From assembly GCA_003164495.1 (NCBI GenBank), contig PLTN01000054.1, positions 8,637 to 68,145 on the forward strand: a DNA stretch of 59,509 nt, written 5' to 3'. Positions 27,528 to 35,901 of this stretch are shown here, one piece after another. A model generated the notes under the pieces. The model had not been told where the DNA came from. It saw only the letters and a program-made list of their open reading frames with translations, and searched no databases. The position numbers and the translations under genes were made by a program. The stretch comes from Vulcanimicrobiota bacterium. Lineage in GTDB: Bacteria > Vulcanimicrobiota > Vulcanimicrobiia > Vulcanimicrobiales > Vulcanimicrobiaceae. The stretch's first letter is position 1. Each line of letters begins with the position of its first letter.

Positions 27528-28574
27528 TTAACCTTCGAGCCGCGGAAACAGTTTGAGGGCGTTGCCGCGATTGATCGCTGCCCGCACGTCGTCGGCAAGC
27601 GTCATCGCATCGAAACCCTTTGCGGTGACGGCAATCGGTACGTAGGGCGTGTCGCTGCCGAACAGGATCTGCGAGACGGGCACCAGATTCATCAGCGCCG
27701 ACATCGCTGACGGGTTCGTCGAATTCGCGATGTCGTAGTGCAGCCGTTTGAGTTCGGCGATGACACCGTCCGGAACCGCGGCATCGAACTCATGATGGCG
27801 GGCGCCGAACGCTTGGATGCGCGCGGAGATCGGCATCGTCGTGCCGCCCGCGTGCGTGAAGATGAAGCGGATGTCCGGAAATTGTGAGAACGTGCCGCCG
27901 AACAGCATGCTCGTGATCGTGCGCGTGATCTCGAACATGAACTCATCGAGCGATGCCGCAATGCCGGGCAGCGATGTCGCGCAGCATTGCGGCGATGTCG
28001 GATGGACGAACACCACGGCCTTGCGCCGGTTGAGCTCCGCAAAGAGCGGCTTGAACGACGGATCGCCGGGATATTTTGCGCCGTAACTCGAGAGCAAGCC
28101 GATGCCGTCGGCCTTGAGCACATCGAGCGCGTATTCCGCCTCAGCAAGCGCACCATCGACATCGGGGAGCGGCATCGCGGCGAAGTTCCCGAAGCGTCCC
28201 GGGAAATCGCGCCGCAAGCCCGCCGCGTATTCGTTACATTCGCGAGCCAGCTTCCGTACGGTATCGCGATTGTTGCTGAGCATCGCGAGGCCGGGTGTCG
28301 ACATCGAGAGCATCGCCACGGCGACGCCCGTACGATCCATCTCTTCGATCGCCGTTTGCGGTTTCCAATTGAGCACCGCATCCGGGTTGACATCGGCCCC
28401 GGCTTCGATTTGCTTGCGCCCCATCGCGAGATACGGCGGCGGGATCAAATGATTGTGAACGTCGATCCGGCGCGGGCCGGGTGTCTGGGCGAGGGCTACA
28501 TGCGAACCCGCCAGCATCACCGCGCCGGAAGCGAGAAACGCCCGCCGCCCGAGCGTGAATACGTCGTCGTTCAT
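27528..28574 (-). CDS. Exported ACMSD-like amidohydrolase
   Basis: A 348-residue metal-dependent hydrolase/decarboxylase with a twin-arginine-like signal (TLGRRAFLASGAVMLAGSHVA). Metal motifs: IDVHNHLIPP (HxH), FVHPTSPQCC, FIFTHAGGT, FGSDTPYVP. The PF04909 family contains ACMSD and gamma-resorcylate decarboxylase. Export of such an enzyme is unusual; closely related exported copies lie at 46339 and 51044. ATG 28574 is chosen because the signal then starts near residue 10; the longer reading frame adds an unlikely basic tail. Confidence 0.85.
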   Translation of the reverse strand: MNDDVFTLGRRAFLASGAVMLAGSHVALAQTPGPRRIDVHNHLIPPPYLAMGRKQIEAGADVNPDAVLNWKPQTAIEEMDRTGVAVAMLSMSTPGLAMLSNNRDTVRKLARECNEYAAGLRRDFPGRFGNFAAMPLPDVDGALAEAEYALDVLKADGIGLLSSYGAKYPGDPSFKPLFAELNRRKAVVFVHPTSPQCCATSLPGIAASLDEFMFEITRTITSMLFGGTFSQFPDIRFIFTHAGGTTMPISARIQAFGARHHEFDAAVPDGVIAELKRLHYDIANSTNPSAMSALMNLVPVSQILFGSDTPYVPIAVTAKGFDAMTLADDVRAAINRGNALKLFPRLEG

Positions 28575-28602
28575 TTCTTGACAATCCCCTACGATGTGAA
28601 AA

Positions 28603-28800
28603 CGATCCTCTTTCAGCCTCGACGGCCGCCGCGAACTCGCAATCGAGGTGCACGACGACATCGTGGTCGACCGATTGCAACAGATCGTCCATCACGATTG
28701 GAAGAACTCCGCACCGCTCGACCTAAGCGATGCCGGCTTGCTGGCCGACATCCATGACCGCAGCGAAGCGACGAACCTGTTGGCACTCAAGGAGAAATGA
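28603..28800 (+). pseudogene. C-terminal remnant of a phospholipase D-like protein
   Basis: An open frame with no usable start, bounded by an in-frame TGA at 28597. It reads FSLDGRRELAIEVHDD then IVHHDWKNSAPLDL, which resembles the C-terminal end of PLD/cardiolipin synthase-like proteins (second HKD domain end followed by an Asp-Trp segment). The HKD motif itself is absent, so only a tail remains. The rest of the gene appears replaced by the exported amidohydrolase on the other strand. Its stop overlaps the start of the next gene. Confidence 0.45.
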
Positions 28801-29318
28801 TGCGTATTCCGATTCTGGCCGCTCTGATGCTGCTCGCCACGACGGCTGCCGCCCTCGCTCAACCGGCGCCGAGCGCACTGGTCAACGTGACGACCTGCGA
28901 TCCGCAAAAGTCGATTAGCATGCCGGCCTACTCGGCGTTCGCGCCCGCATTCTACCCCCTCACGCCCTACTACTGGACGGATCCGTACGGCTTCCAGTAC
29001 AGCCAACTCGCGCCGATCCCCGCGAACGGTACGTTGTCGATCGACTACACGAACGTCACGAGCAAGGTGATGACCACGATCGACTTCGGGCTCTTGGCGC
29101 GCGGACGGTTGGTCGCCGAGGTGCGTGACGTGGGCAAGTTCTCACCAAACGTCGAGATCAAGCATCAATTCGGCTTGGACCGCAACGTGTTTCCGCTCCG
29201 CACGGCGCTCTCGACGTGCGTGCCGCTGCACATCATCTACGCCGATCAAACGACGTGGACGAACCCGCACCTGCCGGCCGCCGATCGCCACATGGCCGGC
29301 CGCCACCACCACCACTGA
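28797..29318 (+). CDS. Secreted hypothetical protein with His-rich C-terminus
   Basis: A 173-residue protein, not recognised. A Sec signal (AALMLLATTAAALAQ) is followed by a beta-rich body: Tyr/Pro-rich FYPLTPYYWTDPYG, then SIDYTNVTSKVMTTIDFGLL and two Cys residues (about 35 and 139) that could pair. The protein ends MAGRHHHHH-like (HMAGRHHHH), a possible metal-binding tail. GGAG precedes the tandem ATG codons at 28797 and 28800. A periplasmic or surface location is inferred. Confidence 0.6.
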   Translation: MMRIPILAALMLLATTAAALAQPAPSALVNVTTCDPQKSISMPAYSAFAPAFYPLTPYYWTDPYGFQYSQLAPIPANGTLSIDYTNVTSKVMTTIDFGLLARGRLVAEVRDVGKFSPNVEIKHQFGLDRNVFPLRTALSTCVPLHIIYADQTTWTNPHLPAADRHMAGRHHHH

Positions 29319-29325
29319 AGGCTAG

Positions 29326-29799
29326 TTAGAGCTGACGGGCCAGCGTTTCGATCGCGGCGCGAAACTTCGCGTGGTCGACGGCGAAGTGTTTTTCGATGAT
29401 GCCGAGCTTGCCCGGCCGTACTCCGGAGTTCCCACGCACCGGTTCGAACGAACCGCGAATGATTCGGCCGGCATTACGTGACATGCCGAGATCGATCAGC
29501 GAACAATGGGCGGTGCCGGTTTGATCGGCCCGAATGTGGCACAGGAGCGTGAGGCGCACGAGGCCTTCGCACTCGATGAATACGGGCGTCTCCGACGGCT
29601 TAGCTGCGATCGGTAGCCGAACGGGCTCCCCGATGGCCTTGTCGCGGAGCGCAAGAAGCGCGCCAAGGAGAGCCGCCGCGACAGTTTCTGAGTACAGGAA
29701 GCGCGCTTGGAATTCGCGCTCATACGCATCTTGTCGTGGATCGGTACGGCCGCGCTTTTGGTCGTTCTCGCGCAGGATGTCTTCGATCCCCATAAGCAT
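29326..29799 (-). CDS. Hypothetical protein
   Basis: A 157-residue protein without signal peptide or membrane helix; not recognised. It starts with a charged helix (MGIEDILRENDQKRGRTDPRQ), then a hydrophobic ETVAAALLGALLALRD segment, and a beta-rich second half with CEGLVRLTLLCHI and SLIDLGMSRNAGRIIRG. ATG 29799 or 29793 are both possible starts. It converges with the secreted protein at 28797 and follows the methyltransferase gene by 58 bases in the same direction. The function is unknown. Confidence 0.5.
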   Translation of the reverse strand: MLMGIEDILRENDQKRGRTDPRQDAYEREFQARFLYSETVAAALLGALLALRDKAIGEPVRLPIAAKPSETPVFIECEGLVRLTLLCHIRADQTGTAHCSLIDLGMSRNAGRIIRGSFEPVRGNSGVRPGKLGIIEKHFAVDHAKFRAAIETLARQL

Positions 29800-29857
29800 C
29801 CAACAATCCGGCCCCTTGCTTGGGTGATCCTGCAAGGCGCCCGGGCGAAACGAACTC

Positions 29858-30892
29858 TTAACGGCGCTCGAGCCAGAGCGCCCCGCCCGCATTTCCGGCG
29901 AACCGGGGCAACGAGCGTTCGATCCGCTCGCGCTCGTATTTTGCGAAATAATCGTTGAAAAAACTGATTCGCCAAAGATCGTTCTGCGTCAAGAACGCGC
30001 GCACAGCGTAGATTTCGTTCCACGATCGATTGTCGTCGAGAATCCAGTTGCGCGGATACTCGAACGGCCAGAACATATCGTGGATCTGGACGGCCACGCC
30101 GGGCGCGATGCGCGGCAACACCTCGAGCAACTCGTAGCAAACGTCGCTGCCGGTGCGCAGCACGTGGGTGGAGTCGATGAAGAGGATATCGCCGGCGGCG
30201 AGCTCTTCAAAGAGGTCGAGCGGAACGCGCTGCACCGGAGCGTCGACGATGCGGACGCCGCTTGCGCGGTCACCGAGGATCGCGCGCAAGCGCTCCGGAC
30301 GCGGCTCGATGAACGTGAACTCACAATCCCCATCGAGAAACGTGTCGACGGTGTCGGCCGAACAAGCGGACGAATAGCCGCTGCCGATCTCAACCAGCCG
30401 CTTGGGCCGCCGGTCGCGAATCATGGCTTGCAGCACGACGGCGTCGCCGAAGCCGTAGGCTTGATTGTCGTAGAAATACCGGGAGCCCGCCGTTTGCATG
30501 TCGGCAAACGGAGCTGTCGTCAGAAGCGGCACGAGCCGCTCCCACGTCGCAATCATCGCATCCCGGTCGATGGAAATGCCGGTGATCTCGGCTCCCACGT
30601 TCGCGAGCGCGCGCACGTAGTGGTGGAGTTCCGCCGGGTTGACGATCGGCGAGTAGAAGTGGCCGGGCACCACATAGAGCGGGGCTTGGCTCTTGCGTTC
30701 TTCGGAGAACGTGATGTTATTGAAGAAATCGATCGGCGTCAGCCCGCGCAACATCTCGTTGCCGTGCTTCTGGATTTCCGCCGCATCCGGATCGCGATTC
30801 AGGACGACGTTATAGACCACGCCGATGTAGCGGACCAGCTTCGCGATCTGCTCCTCAACGGTCGGTTCTTGCGCCGCTTCGTCCCGCGTCAT
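29858..30892 (-). CDS. Class I SAM-dependent methyltransferase with DUF4214-like N-domain
   Basis: A protein of about 344 residues. The N-terminal helices (LVRYIGVVYNVVLNRDPDAAEI) resemble DUF4214-type repeats found in proteins tied to surface glycan modification. The catalytic part has a SAM motif RLVEIGSGYSSACSADT near residue 180, then FTFIEPRPERLRAIL, and a second acidic strand ILFIDSTHVLRTG. ATG 30892 is chosen; an in-frame ATG 30922 further upstream is possible. It is divergent from the flavoprotein gene at 31034 across an operator-like palindrome. The substrate is unknown. Confidence 0.75.
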   Translation of the reverse strand: MTRDEAAQEPTVEEQIAKLVRYIGVVYNVVLNRDPDAAEIQKHGNEMLRGLTPIDFFNNITFSEERKSQAPLYVVPGHFYSPIVNPAELHHYVRALANVGAEITGISIDRDAMIATWERLVPLLTTAPFADMQTAGSRYFYDNQAYGFGDAVVLQAMIRDRRPKRLVEIGSGYSSACSADTVDTFLDGDCEFTFIEPRPERLRAILGDRASGVRIVDAPVQRVPLDLFEELAAGDILFIDSTHVLRTGSDVCYELLEVLPRIAPGVAVQIHDMFWPFEYPRNWILDDNRSWNEIYAVRAFLTQNDLWRISFFNDYFAKYERERIERSLPRFAGNAGGALWLERR

Positions 30893-30992
30893 GAGGCAAA
30901 ATTTTCTCTCGGCACGCATCGCCATCCCGGTGCTTACGGGCAGGGCGTTCGCCTTCCGGAAAGAACCGATCCTCGTTCGTATAACGCACAAA

Positions 30993-31009
30993 TGTTCGCG
31001 TAGCGAACA
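30993..31009. promoter_or_regulatory. Perfect 7-3-7 palindrome between divergent genes
   Basis: TGTTCGC-GTA-GCGAACA is an exact inverted repeat 24 bases before the GTG at 31034 and about 100 bases before the methyltransferase start. A possible -10 (TATAAC) lies at 30980. The position suits an operator that controls the flavoprotein-ferredoxin operon. Confidence 0.55.
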
Positions 31010-31033
31010 AAGACCCGTTCGAGGAGCGCTAGC

Positions 31034-32806
31034 GTGTCAGTATCCATCGACGCCGAGGTGATCGACACCGACGTCCTGGTCCTCGGTGGCGGGTTCGGCG
31101 GCGCCTGGGCGGCGTTGCGGGCAAGCGAGCTCGGCGCCGACGTCGTGCTGGTCGAAAAGGCGCACGTCGCGCGCAGCGGCGCCTCGACGATGTCGGGCGG
31201 CGTCACGACCTGCCCGATCGACTCCGACGACCTGAACATTTGGGCGGAAGAGTTCATCTCGCACGGGGCCTACATGTGCGATCAGGACTGGACGTGGCAG
31301 TTGCTCGAGGGCGCCCGCGAGCGCGTCAAGACGATCGCGTCCTGGGACGTGCCGATCTCGCGCGATGAGGACGGGAACATCCGGCGCTTCGCGAGCCGCG
31401 GCATGGTCGACGTCCGCTGCATGCAGTATCAGCCGAAAAAAACGATGGAAGAGCTGCGCCGCCGCAATCTCGCGCAAGGGGTCCGCATCTACGATCGCGT
31501 CGCCGCGGTCGACCTGCTGACGAGCGACGGGGCGCACCCGACGAAGGGCAGCATCATCGGGGCCCTCGGCTTCGGAACCCGCGACGGCAAATCGTACGTG
31601 TTTCGCGCCAAGCGCACGATCCTCGCCATGGGCGTCATGGCGATGAAGGGCAAGTGGCACATCGACAACGTCACCGGCGACGGCGCGGCGATCGCCTATC
31701 GCGCCGGGACGCGGCTCGTCGATCTCGAGATGGGCTGCGGCGGCACGTTCACCGTCCTGATGAAGAACTACGACCTTGGCGGCTACAACATCGCCGTCGC
31801 GCACGGCGCGCAGCTGATCAATGCAGCCGGCGACCGATTCATGGCGCAATACGACCCGGTGCGCTTCGAGCGCAGCGAACTCTCGCGCGTGGTCGCAGCA
31901 TTCGTCAAAGAGATCAACGATGGCCGCGGGCCGTGCTATATCGATTTGCGCACCTGCGACGCTTCGTACTGGTCGGATCTCGAAACGGTCTGGTCGCGCA
32001 ATTCGCAGATCCTTCTCTCCGACCACATCCCGAATCCGCGCGAGAACCCGCTGCTGATCGAACCGCAATGGGGTGCCTGGGCGCACGGGATGAGCGGCGT
32101 GCAAATCGACCTGCAGTGCCGGACGAATCTCGACGGGCTGTTCGCAACCGGATCGAATGCCAAAAACAAAGCGACCGGCACGCACTCCAGCGCCGGCAGC
32201 CCGACGGCGTTCGCGATGAACACTGGTTACATCGCGGGCCAAACCGCGGCGCATGAAGCGTGCGAACTGCCGCTGCCGGACCTGAACGCCGGCGATATCC
32301 GGACGCTGATCGATGCGATGCGTGCACCGCTCGCGCGCCCGCAGCGCGGCCTCAGCCCCGACGATATCCACGATCGCATGGCATGGCTCGAAACGTCGGT
32401 CGTGGACGGCGTGCTGAACAACGCCGGCAAACTGTACCGCAAGCTCGAGGTCGTCGAAGAGATGCGGGCCGCGCTCGAGTCGTGCCACGCACCGGATCCT
32501 CACGAGCTCGCCAAGTTTCACGAAGCACGCAACATCGTCGAGTTTGCACGAGCGCAGTACCTCTCAGCGCTCGATCGCACCGAGAGCCGGGAATCGTTTT
32601 ATCGCGAAGACTACCCGGAAACGAACGACGACGAATGGTTCGTGTGGCACGGCATCACGCGGACGGCGGGCGGCGTCCCGGTGTTCGATCGGGAAGCAAT
32701 TCCGCTGGAACGCTTTCCGCTGCAGCCGCCGTCGACCGGCGGGCGCCGCCTCAGCCCGGTGGCCGCGATGATGAACGGCACCTATGATGCCGCAGCCTAT
32801 GCATAA
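31034..32806 (+). CDS. FAD-dependent flavoprotein (fumarate reductase/AprA-like)
   Basis: A 590-residue flavoprotein of the FAD_binding_2 family. The dinucleotide motif VLVLGGGFGGAWAALRA is at residues 14-30, followed by GADVVLVEKAHVARSGAS; a late GLFATGSNAKNKATGTHSSAGS closes the FAD site. The length and partner resemble the alpha subunit of adenylylsulfate reductase or fumarate reductase-like complexes. The GTG start at 31034 has GAGGAGCG upstream. It overlaps the ferredoxin gene by eight bases, so the two form a flavoprotein/iron-sulfur pair. No membrane anchor is seen. The true substrate is open. Confidence 0.82.
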   Translation: MSVSIDAEVIDTDVLVLGGGFGGAWAALRASELGADVVLVEKAHVARSGASTMSGGVTTCPIDSDDLNIWAEEFISHGAYMCDQDWTWQLLEGARERVKTIASWDVPISRDEDGNIRRFASRGMVDVRCMQYQPKKTMEELRRRNLAQGVRIYDRVAAVDLLTSDGAHPTKGSIIGALGFGTRDGKSYVFRAKRTILAMGVMAMKGKWHIDNVTGDGAAIAYRAGTRLVDLEMGCGGTFTVLMKNYDLGGYNIAVAHGAQLINAAGDRFMAQYDPVRFERSELSRVVAAFVKEINDGRGPCYIDLRTCDASYWSDLETVWSRNSQILLSDHIPNPRENPLLIEPQWGAWAHGMSGVQIDLQCRTNLDGLFATGSNAKNKATGTHSSAGSPTAFAMNTGYIAGQTAAHEACELPLPDLNAGDIRTLIDAMRAPLARPQRGLSPDDIHDRMAWLETSVVDGVLNNAGKLYRKLEVVEEMRAALESCHAPDPHELAKFHEARNIVEFARAQYLSALDRTESRESFYREDYPETNDDEWFVWHGITRTAGGVPVFDREAIPLERFPLQPPSTGGRRLSPVAAMMNGTYDAAAYA

Positions 32807-33044
32807 CGACCGCTTGACGATCGACCTGACGCTGTGCGACGGATGCGGCATTTGCGTCGACTCGTGCCCGACCGACGTGCTGCGCATGGATGCGGAGGCC
32901 AAGAAGGTCACGATCGCCTACGCCAACGATTGTCAGGCGTGTTATCTGTGCCAGGACGACTGTCCGCAGCATTGCATCGCCGTCAGCTTCAGCTCGCAGA
33001 ATCCGCGCCGCAAGAGCATCTACGATTTGCTCGGCATCGCATGA
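32799..33044 (+). CDS. 2[4Fe-4S] ferredoxin, partner of the flavoprotein
   Basis: An 81-residue ferredoxin with two clusters: CDGCGICVDSCP near residues 14-25 and CQACYLCQDDCP near residues 48-59, both CxxCxxCxxxCP. ATG 32799 overlaps the flavoprotein end; ATG 32784 is an alternative adding five residues. It likely transfers electrons to or from the FAD of the partner, as AprB does for AprA. The C-terminus (RRKSIYDLLGIA) is short, lacking the long AprB tail. Confidence 0.85.
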   Translation: MHNDRLTIDLTLCDGCGICVDSCPTDVLRMDAEAKKVTIAYANDCQACYLCQDDCPQHCIAVSFSSQNPRRKSIYDLLGIA

Positions 33045-33291
33045 CGTATCCATGGCTCGAGGTACGCGTCGCGCCTTGGCGCTATTCGATCGGACAACCG
33101 GAATAGCGCCAAGCGCGGGGATTCAGTTATCGAAGTCGACTTCGAAGAGATAGGAACCGGGAGTGGAGCTGCAGCTTTGAACGGCCGGACGATCGGCGAT
33201 GACCGTGCTCAAAGACGAGCTCCAGCTCGAACCGCGTTACCCGGGCTTCGACGGCAACCCCAACGACTAGCCCCAATCGATCCGCACATAC

Positions 33292-33325
33292 AAGAGCAGC
33301 GGCACCCAAGGTGGCCGCTGCTCTT
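33292..33325. terminator. Strong stem-loop, bidirectional terminator
   Basis: AAGAGCAGCGG (33292-33302) pairs perfectly with CCGCTGCTCTT (33315-33325); the inner CACC/GGTG can extend the stem. It lies after the ferredoxin gene and after the end of minus-strand genes coming from the right, so it may end transcription from both sides. The 33045-33291 stretch before it holds no convincing gene. Confidence 0.7.
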
Positions 33326-33342
33326 CGATTTAGGGGGATGAC

Positions 33343-33450
33343 TTAGAACGTATCGACGTCGACGATGGCTTTGGCGAAGGCTTGCGGAGCTTCTTGCGGC
33401 ACGTTGTGGCCGATCCCGTTGAAGATCCGGTGGGCGTTAGCCGGCCGTCA
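33343..33450 (-). pseudogene. C-terminal remnant of an alpha/beta hydrolase
   Basis: The frame reads RIFNGIGHNVPQEAPQAFAK and ends AIVDVDTF-stop. This is the usual last helix of alpha/beta hydrolases with the catalytic His in IGHNVPQE. An in-frame stop is found 30 codons upstream, at the end of the DUF3494 gene, so nucleophile and acid are missing. The fragment is what remains after the DUF3494 gene or a larger segment replaced the 5' part. Confidence 0.6.
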
Positions 33451-34464
33451 TTTGCCGCCGGGATTCGTGATGAGCGATGCAGTGGAGATGGTGACGGCAC
33501 CGTTGCGCGCCAACGCGCGGCCCGTAAACTGCGTGGCCGATGTGAGCGTGATCGAACTCAATGCAAGAACGTTTCCGTAGAATGTCTGGGCGCCGAGCAC
33601 AGCCGAACTGCCCACCTGCCAATAGATATTGCACGGGCTGGCGCCGTTGATGAGAATGACATTACCGCTGTTTGCGCCGTTGAGCGTCGTCGTCAGCGTG
33701 CTCCCCGCCTGGAAGATGAAAACGCTCTGAGGATTGCCGCCACCGTCGAGCGTGAGATTGCCGGCCAAGATCCCCATCGATGACGCCGACGCATAAACGC
33801 CGGCGGGTAATGTGCCGGTAGGGTGGGCCGGCACATTGGCCTGCGAGAGGTCTTGACCACCGGGGAACGTGACCGTCGGCGCCACGCCGGCGAAGTTGTT
33901 ATACGCGGTGGTCAAGGCACTTTGGGCGGCGAGTGTCACTGCCGGCTGGTTACTATATCCGGCGCCGGTCGCGTAAATTGCGGCGGGGCCGTCCGTGTCG
34001 GTTCCCGGTGGGTAGAAGCCGACCACCGCGGTGCCGGGCGATACGCCGATGAGATCGTCATTGAAACTGCCCGTGGTCGCCCCGGCGGCATACGTCACGT
34101 TGGTCAAACCGGTATTCGTGATCGTCGAGCCCGCCAGCAACGCGAACGGCGCCAGCGCCGCTCCCAACGTCAGCGCTCCGGCGCCTTGACTACAGGCGAT
34201 GACGGGAACCGTCGTCGGGAGCGCGGTCGGAACCGTCGTCGGGAACGTCGTCGGAGCCGTCGTCGGCACACCGCCGGGCCCCGTCGTTGGGAACGTCGTC
34301 GGCAGTGTCGTCGGAACCGTGGTCGGAACCGCATTTGCGACGGCGCTGAAACCGGGCACGTTGCAGTTGCACGAACCGCACGCGGCCAGCGACAAGAGAG
34401 ACGCGAGCGCGGCGAGCCGCTGCGTGAAGAGGCGCGGGGTCATGAACATGTTGCTCGTCCTCAT
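33448..34464 (-). CDS. DUF3494 (ice-binding-protein-like) lipoprotein
   Basis: A 338-residue protein. A lipoprotein-type signal (ALASLLSLAACGSC) is followed by a PTT-rich linker (residues about 45-87) and a DUF3494 beta-helix domain (about 90-338): TYAAGATTGSFNDDLIG, SVFIFQAGSTLTTT, and QTFYGNVLALSSITLTSATQFTGRALA. In known cases the fold binds ice, but many members are adhesins of unknown ligand. Three starts are possible (34464, 34449, 34443); the signal is kept by all. It is five bases downstream of the stalk-barrel gene. Confidence 0.82.
   Translation of the reverse strand: MRTSNMFMTPRLFTQRLAALASLLSLAACGSCNCNVPGFSAVANAVPTTVPTTLPTTFPTTGPGGVPTTAPTTFPTTVPTALPTTVPVIACSQGAGALTLGAALAPFALLAGSTITNTGLTNVTYAAGATTGSFNDDLIGVSPGTAVVGFYPPGTDTDGPAAIYATGAGYSNQPAVTLAAQSALTTAYNNFAGVAPTVTFPGGQDLSQANVPAHPTGTLPAGVYASASSMGILAGNLTLDGGGNPQSVFIFQAGSTLTTTLNGANSGNVILINGASPCNIYWQVGSSAVLGAQTFYGNVLALSSITLTSATQFTGRALARNGAVTISTASLITNPGGK
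34203..34335 (-). repeat. Tandem PTTxPTT-coding repeat
   Basis: About ten imperfect units of 9-12 bases (GTCGTCGG-type on the plus strand) that encode PTTVPTTLPTTFPTT and similar. This is a flexible linker between lipid anchor and beta-helix, not a CRISPR or intergenic repeat. Confidence 0.7.
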
Positions 34465-34469
34465 CGCGG

Positions 34470-35762
34470 CTAGATCTTCACGCCGAGGCCGATATACGGG
34501 CCGTCATGGATCTGACCGACCGGTGCATTTTTGGTCGCGGTATAATGATCGCCGCCGAAGCCACCGAATAGATAGGCCGGTGAATGCGCGATGGCGAGCG
34601 CGACACCGATATCGTATTTGATGATTTGGTACTGTTGTTGATAGCCGGCGCCGAAATTGGGGCTCGCCGGATTGCTGACGGTATACGTGCCCGACGCGTT
34701 CGGATAGTAGAACGCGGAGCCGTAAAAACTCAATCCCGGCCGGAGATCGGGCAATTTCTCCAGCCCGACGCCGAGCGCGTTCAAATTCGGATATCCGTAG
34801 TTATTGGCGTCGTGGAGGTAGGCCACGCCGGCGTAGATCCGTGGTTTCAGGACCTGATACTCCAAGCGGATATCCAGGCTGCTTTGGCGCGCCATGAACA
34901 CGGGCGTGAATGCGGTGCCGCCGTCGATGGTCGCAAATTGCGTGTAGTGGTTGCCGAATGCATCCACGGTATTGCTGCTGGTCACATACGAATCTTGGCG
35001 AAAGTCGGCTTTCAGGGCGAAGCTCGAATTCAGAGGTGCGTAGACGGCGTTCAAGATGTAGGTGTCGCAGTATGCGCCGGCCACGAACTCGTTGTAATTC
35101 TTCGGAGTCGAGTATGCGGCTTGGACGAAGCCGATGTACGAGCGCTCCGCCGGCACGGGCGTGGCGGCGGCCGGTGCTGCCGTCGGGACAGTTTGCACGA
35201 CGGCCGGCGAAATTGTGGGTGCAACCACCGGCGGCGACGCGGTGGGCACGACAACGGGCGGTGGCGGCGGCGCCACCAATGGGACGTAGCGAACAACGAC
35301 CACGCGCCGAGTGGGCACCCATTGCACGTATGCGCCCATCGCTTCGGAGAGCACGCGCACCGGAACGAGGACGACGCCCTTGTACATCATCGGCGGCACG
35401 TCGAGCGACCGTGACTCGCCGTCGATTACGACTTCGGTTTTGCCTAACGTCACCGAGACGCTGGCTCCGGGCTTGACGGCGGTAATGGTTTTGCCGTCGG
35501 CCGATACCGAGACGGTCGCGCCCATCTGCTCGAACATACTGCGCAGCGGCACGTAGATCTCGCCATTCCGAACCAGTGCGGCCAGTACGCGTGCCTGCTC
35601 GAGGATGTCGGGCTTGGCATACACGGTATGATCGTTGAAGAGGATCGGTATTTCGCCGGACGGCGGGCTACCGAGGTCGTCCGCCCCTGCTGCGCCACCG
35701 TTCAGCAGCAGCGCCAGTGATGCGGCGCTTACCGCAGCGAATTGCGTGAACCGTGCTCGGAT
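34470..35762 (-). CDS. Copper-amine-oxidase-N domain protein with predicted outer-membrane beta-barrel
   Basis: A protein of about 430 residues: signal (FTQFAAVSAASLALLLNGGAAG), two copper amine oxidase N-like units (IYVPLRSMFEQMGATVSV; VLVPVRVLSEAMGAYVQW) at about residues 65-155, a Pro/Ala/Val linker, then a beta-rich barrel-like half ending DGPYIGLGVKI. The signal reads properly only from an ATC codon at 35762, preceded by GGGAGG eight bases upstream; there is no ATG, GTG or TTG in frame before GTG 35624, which would delete the signal. A non-standard AUC start, or a base error, is thus inferred. The role is unknown. Confidence 0.65.
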   Translation of the reverse strand: MRARFTQFAAVSAASLALLLNGGAAGADDLGSPPSGEIPILFNDHTVYAKPDILEQARVLAALVRNGEIYVPLRSMFEQMGATVSVSADGKTITAVKPGASVSVTLGKTEVVIDGESRSLDVPPMMYKGVVLVPVRVLSEAMGAYVQWVPTRRVVVVRYVPLVAPPPPPVVVPTASPPVVAPTISPAVVQTVPTAAPAAATPVPAERSYIGFVQAAYSTPKNYNEFVAGAYCDTYILNAVYAPLNSSFALKADFRQDSYVTSSNTVDAFGNHYTQFATIDGGTAFTPVFMARQSSLDIRLEYQVLKPRIYAGVAYLHDANNYGYPNLNALGVGLEKLPDLRPGLSFYGSAFYYPNASGTYTVSNPASPNFGAGYQQQYQIIKYDIGVALAIAHSPAYLFGGFGGDHYTATKNAPVGQIHDGPYIGLGVKI

Positions 35763-35901
35763 AGCAGTCGCCTCCCATAGAGCAAACCTCTACGATCCCA
35801 AGTGGACGGGCTAGCGGTACGGCTGAGGGGTACTGCCTCCGTAACATTACTAACCTACCCGATTAAGCAGGCATCTAAACGGCTGGTTGCTTCCAGAGAA
35901 A

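Noticed and set aside
33199-33270. A 23-codon open frame before the terminator
   Set aside because: Too short, with no ribosome site or recognisable product; may be chance.
34203-34335. CRISPR-like repeat array
   Set aside because: Units are 9-12 bases, imperfect and in frame; they encode a PTT linker.
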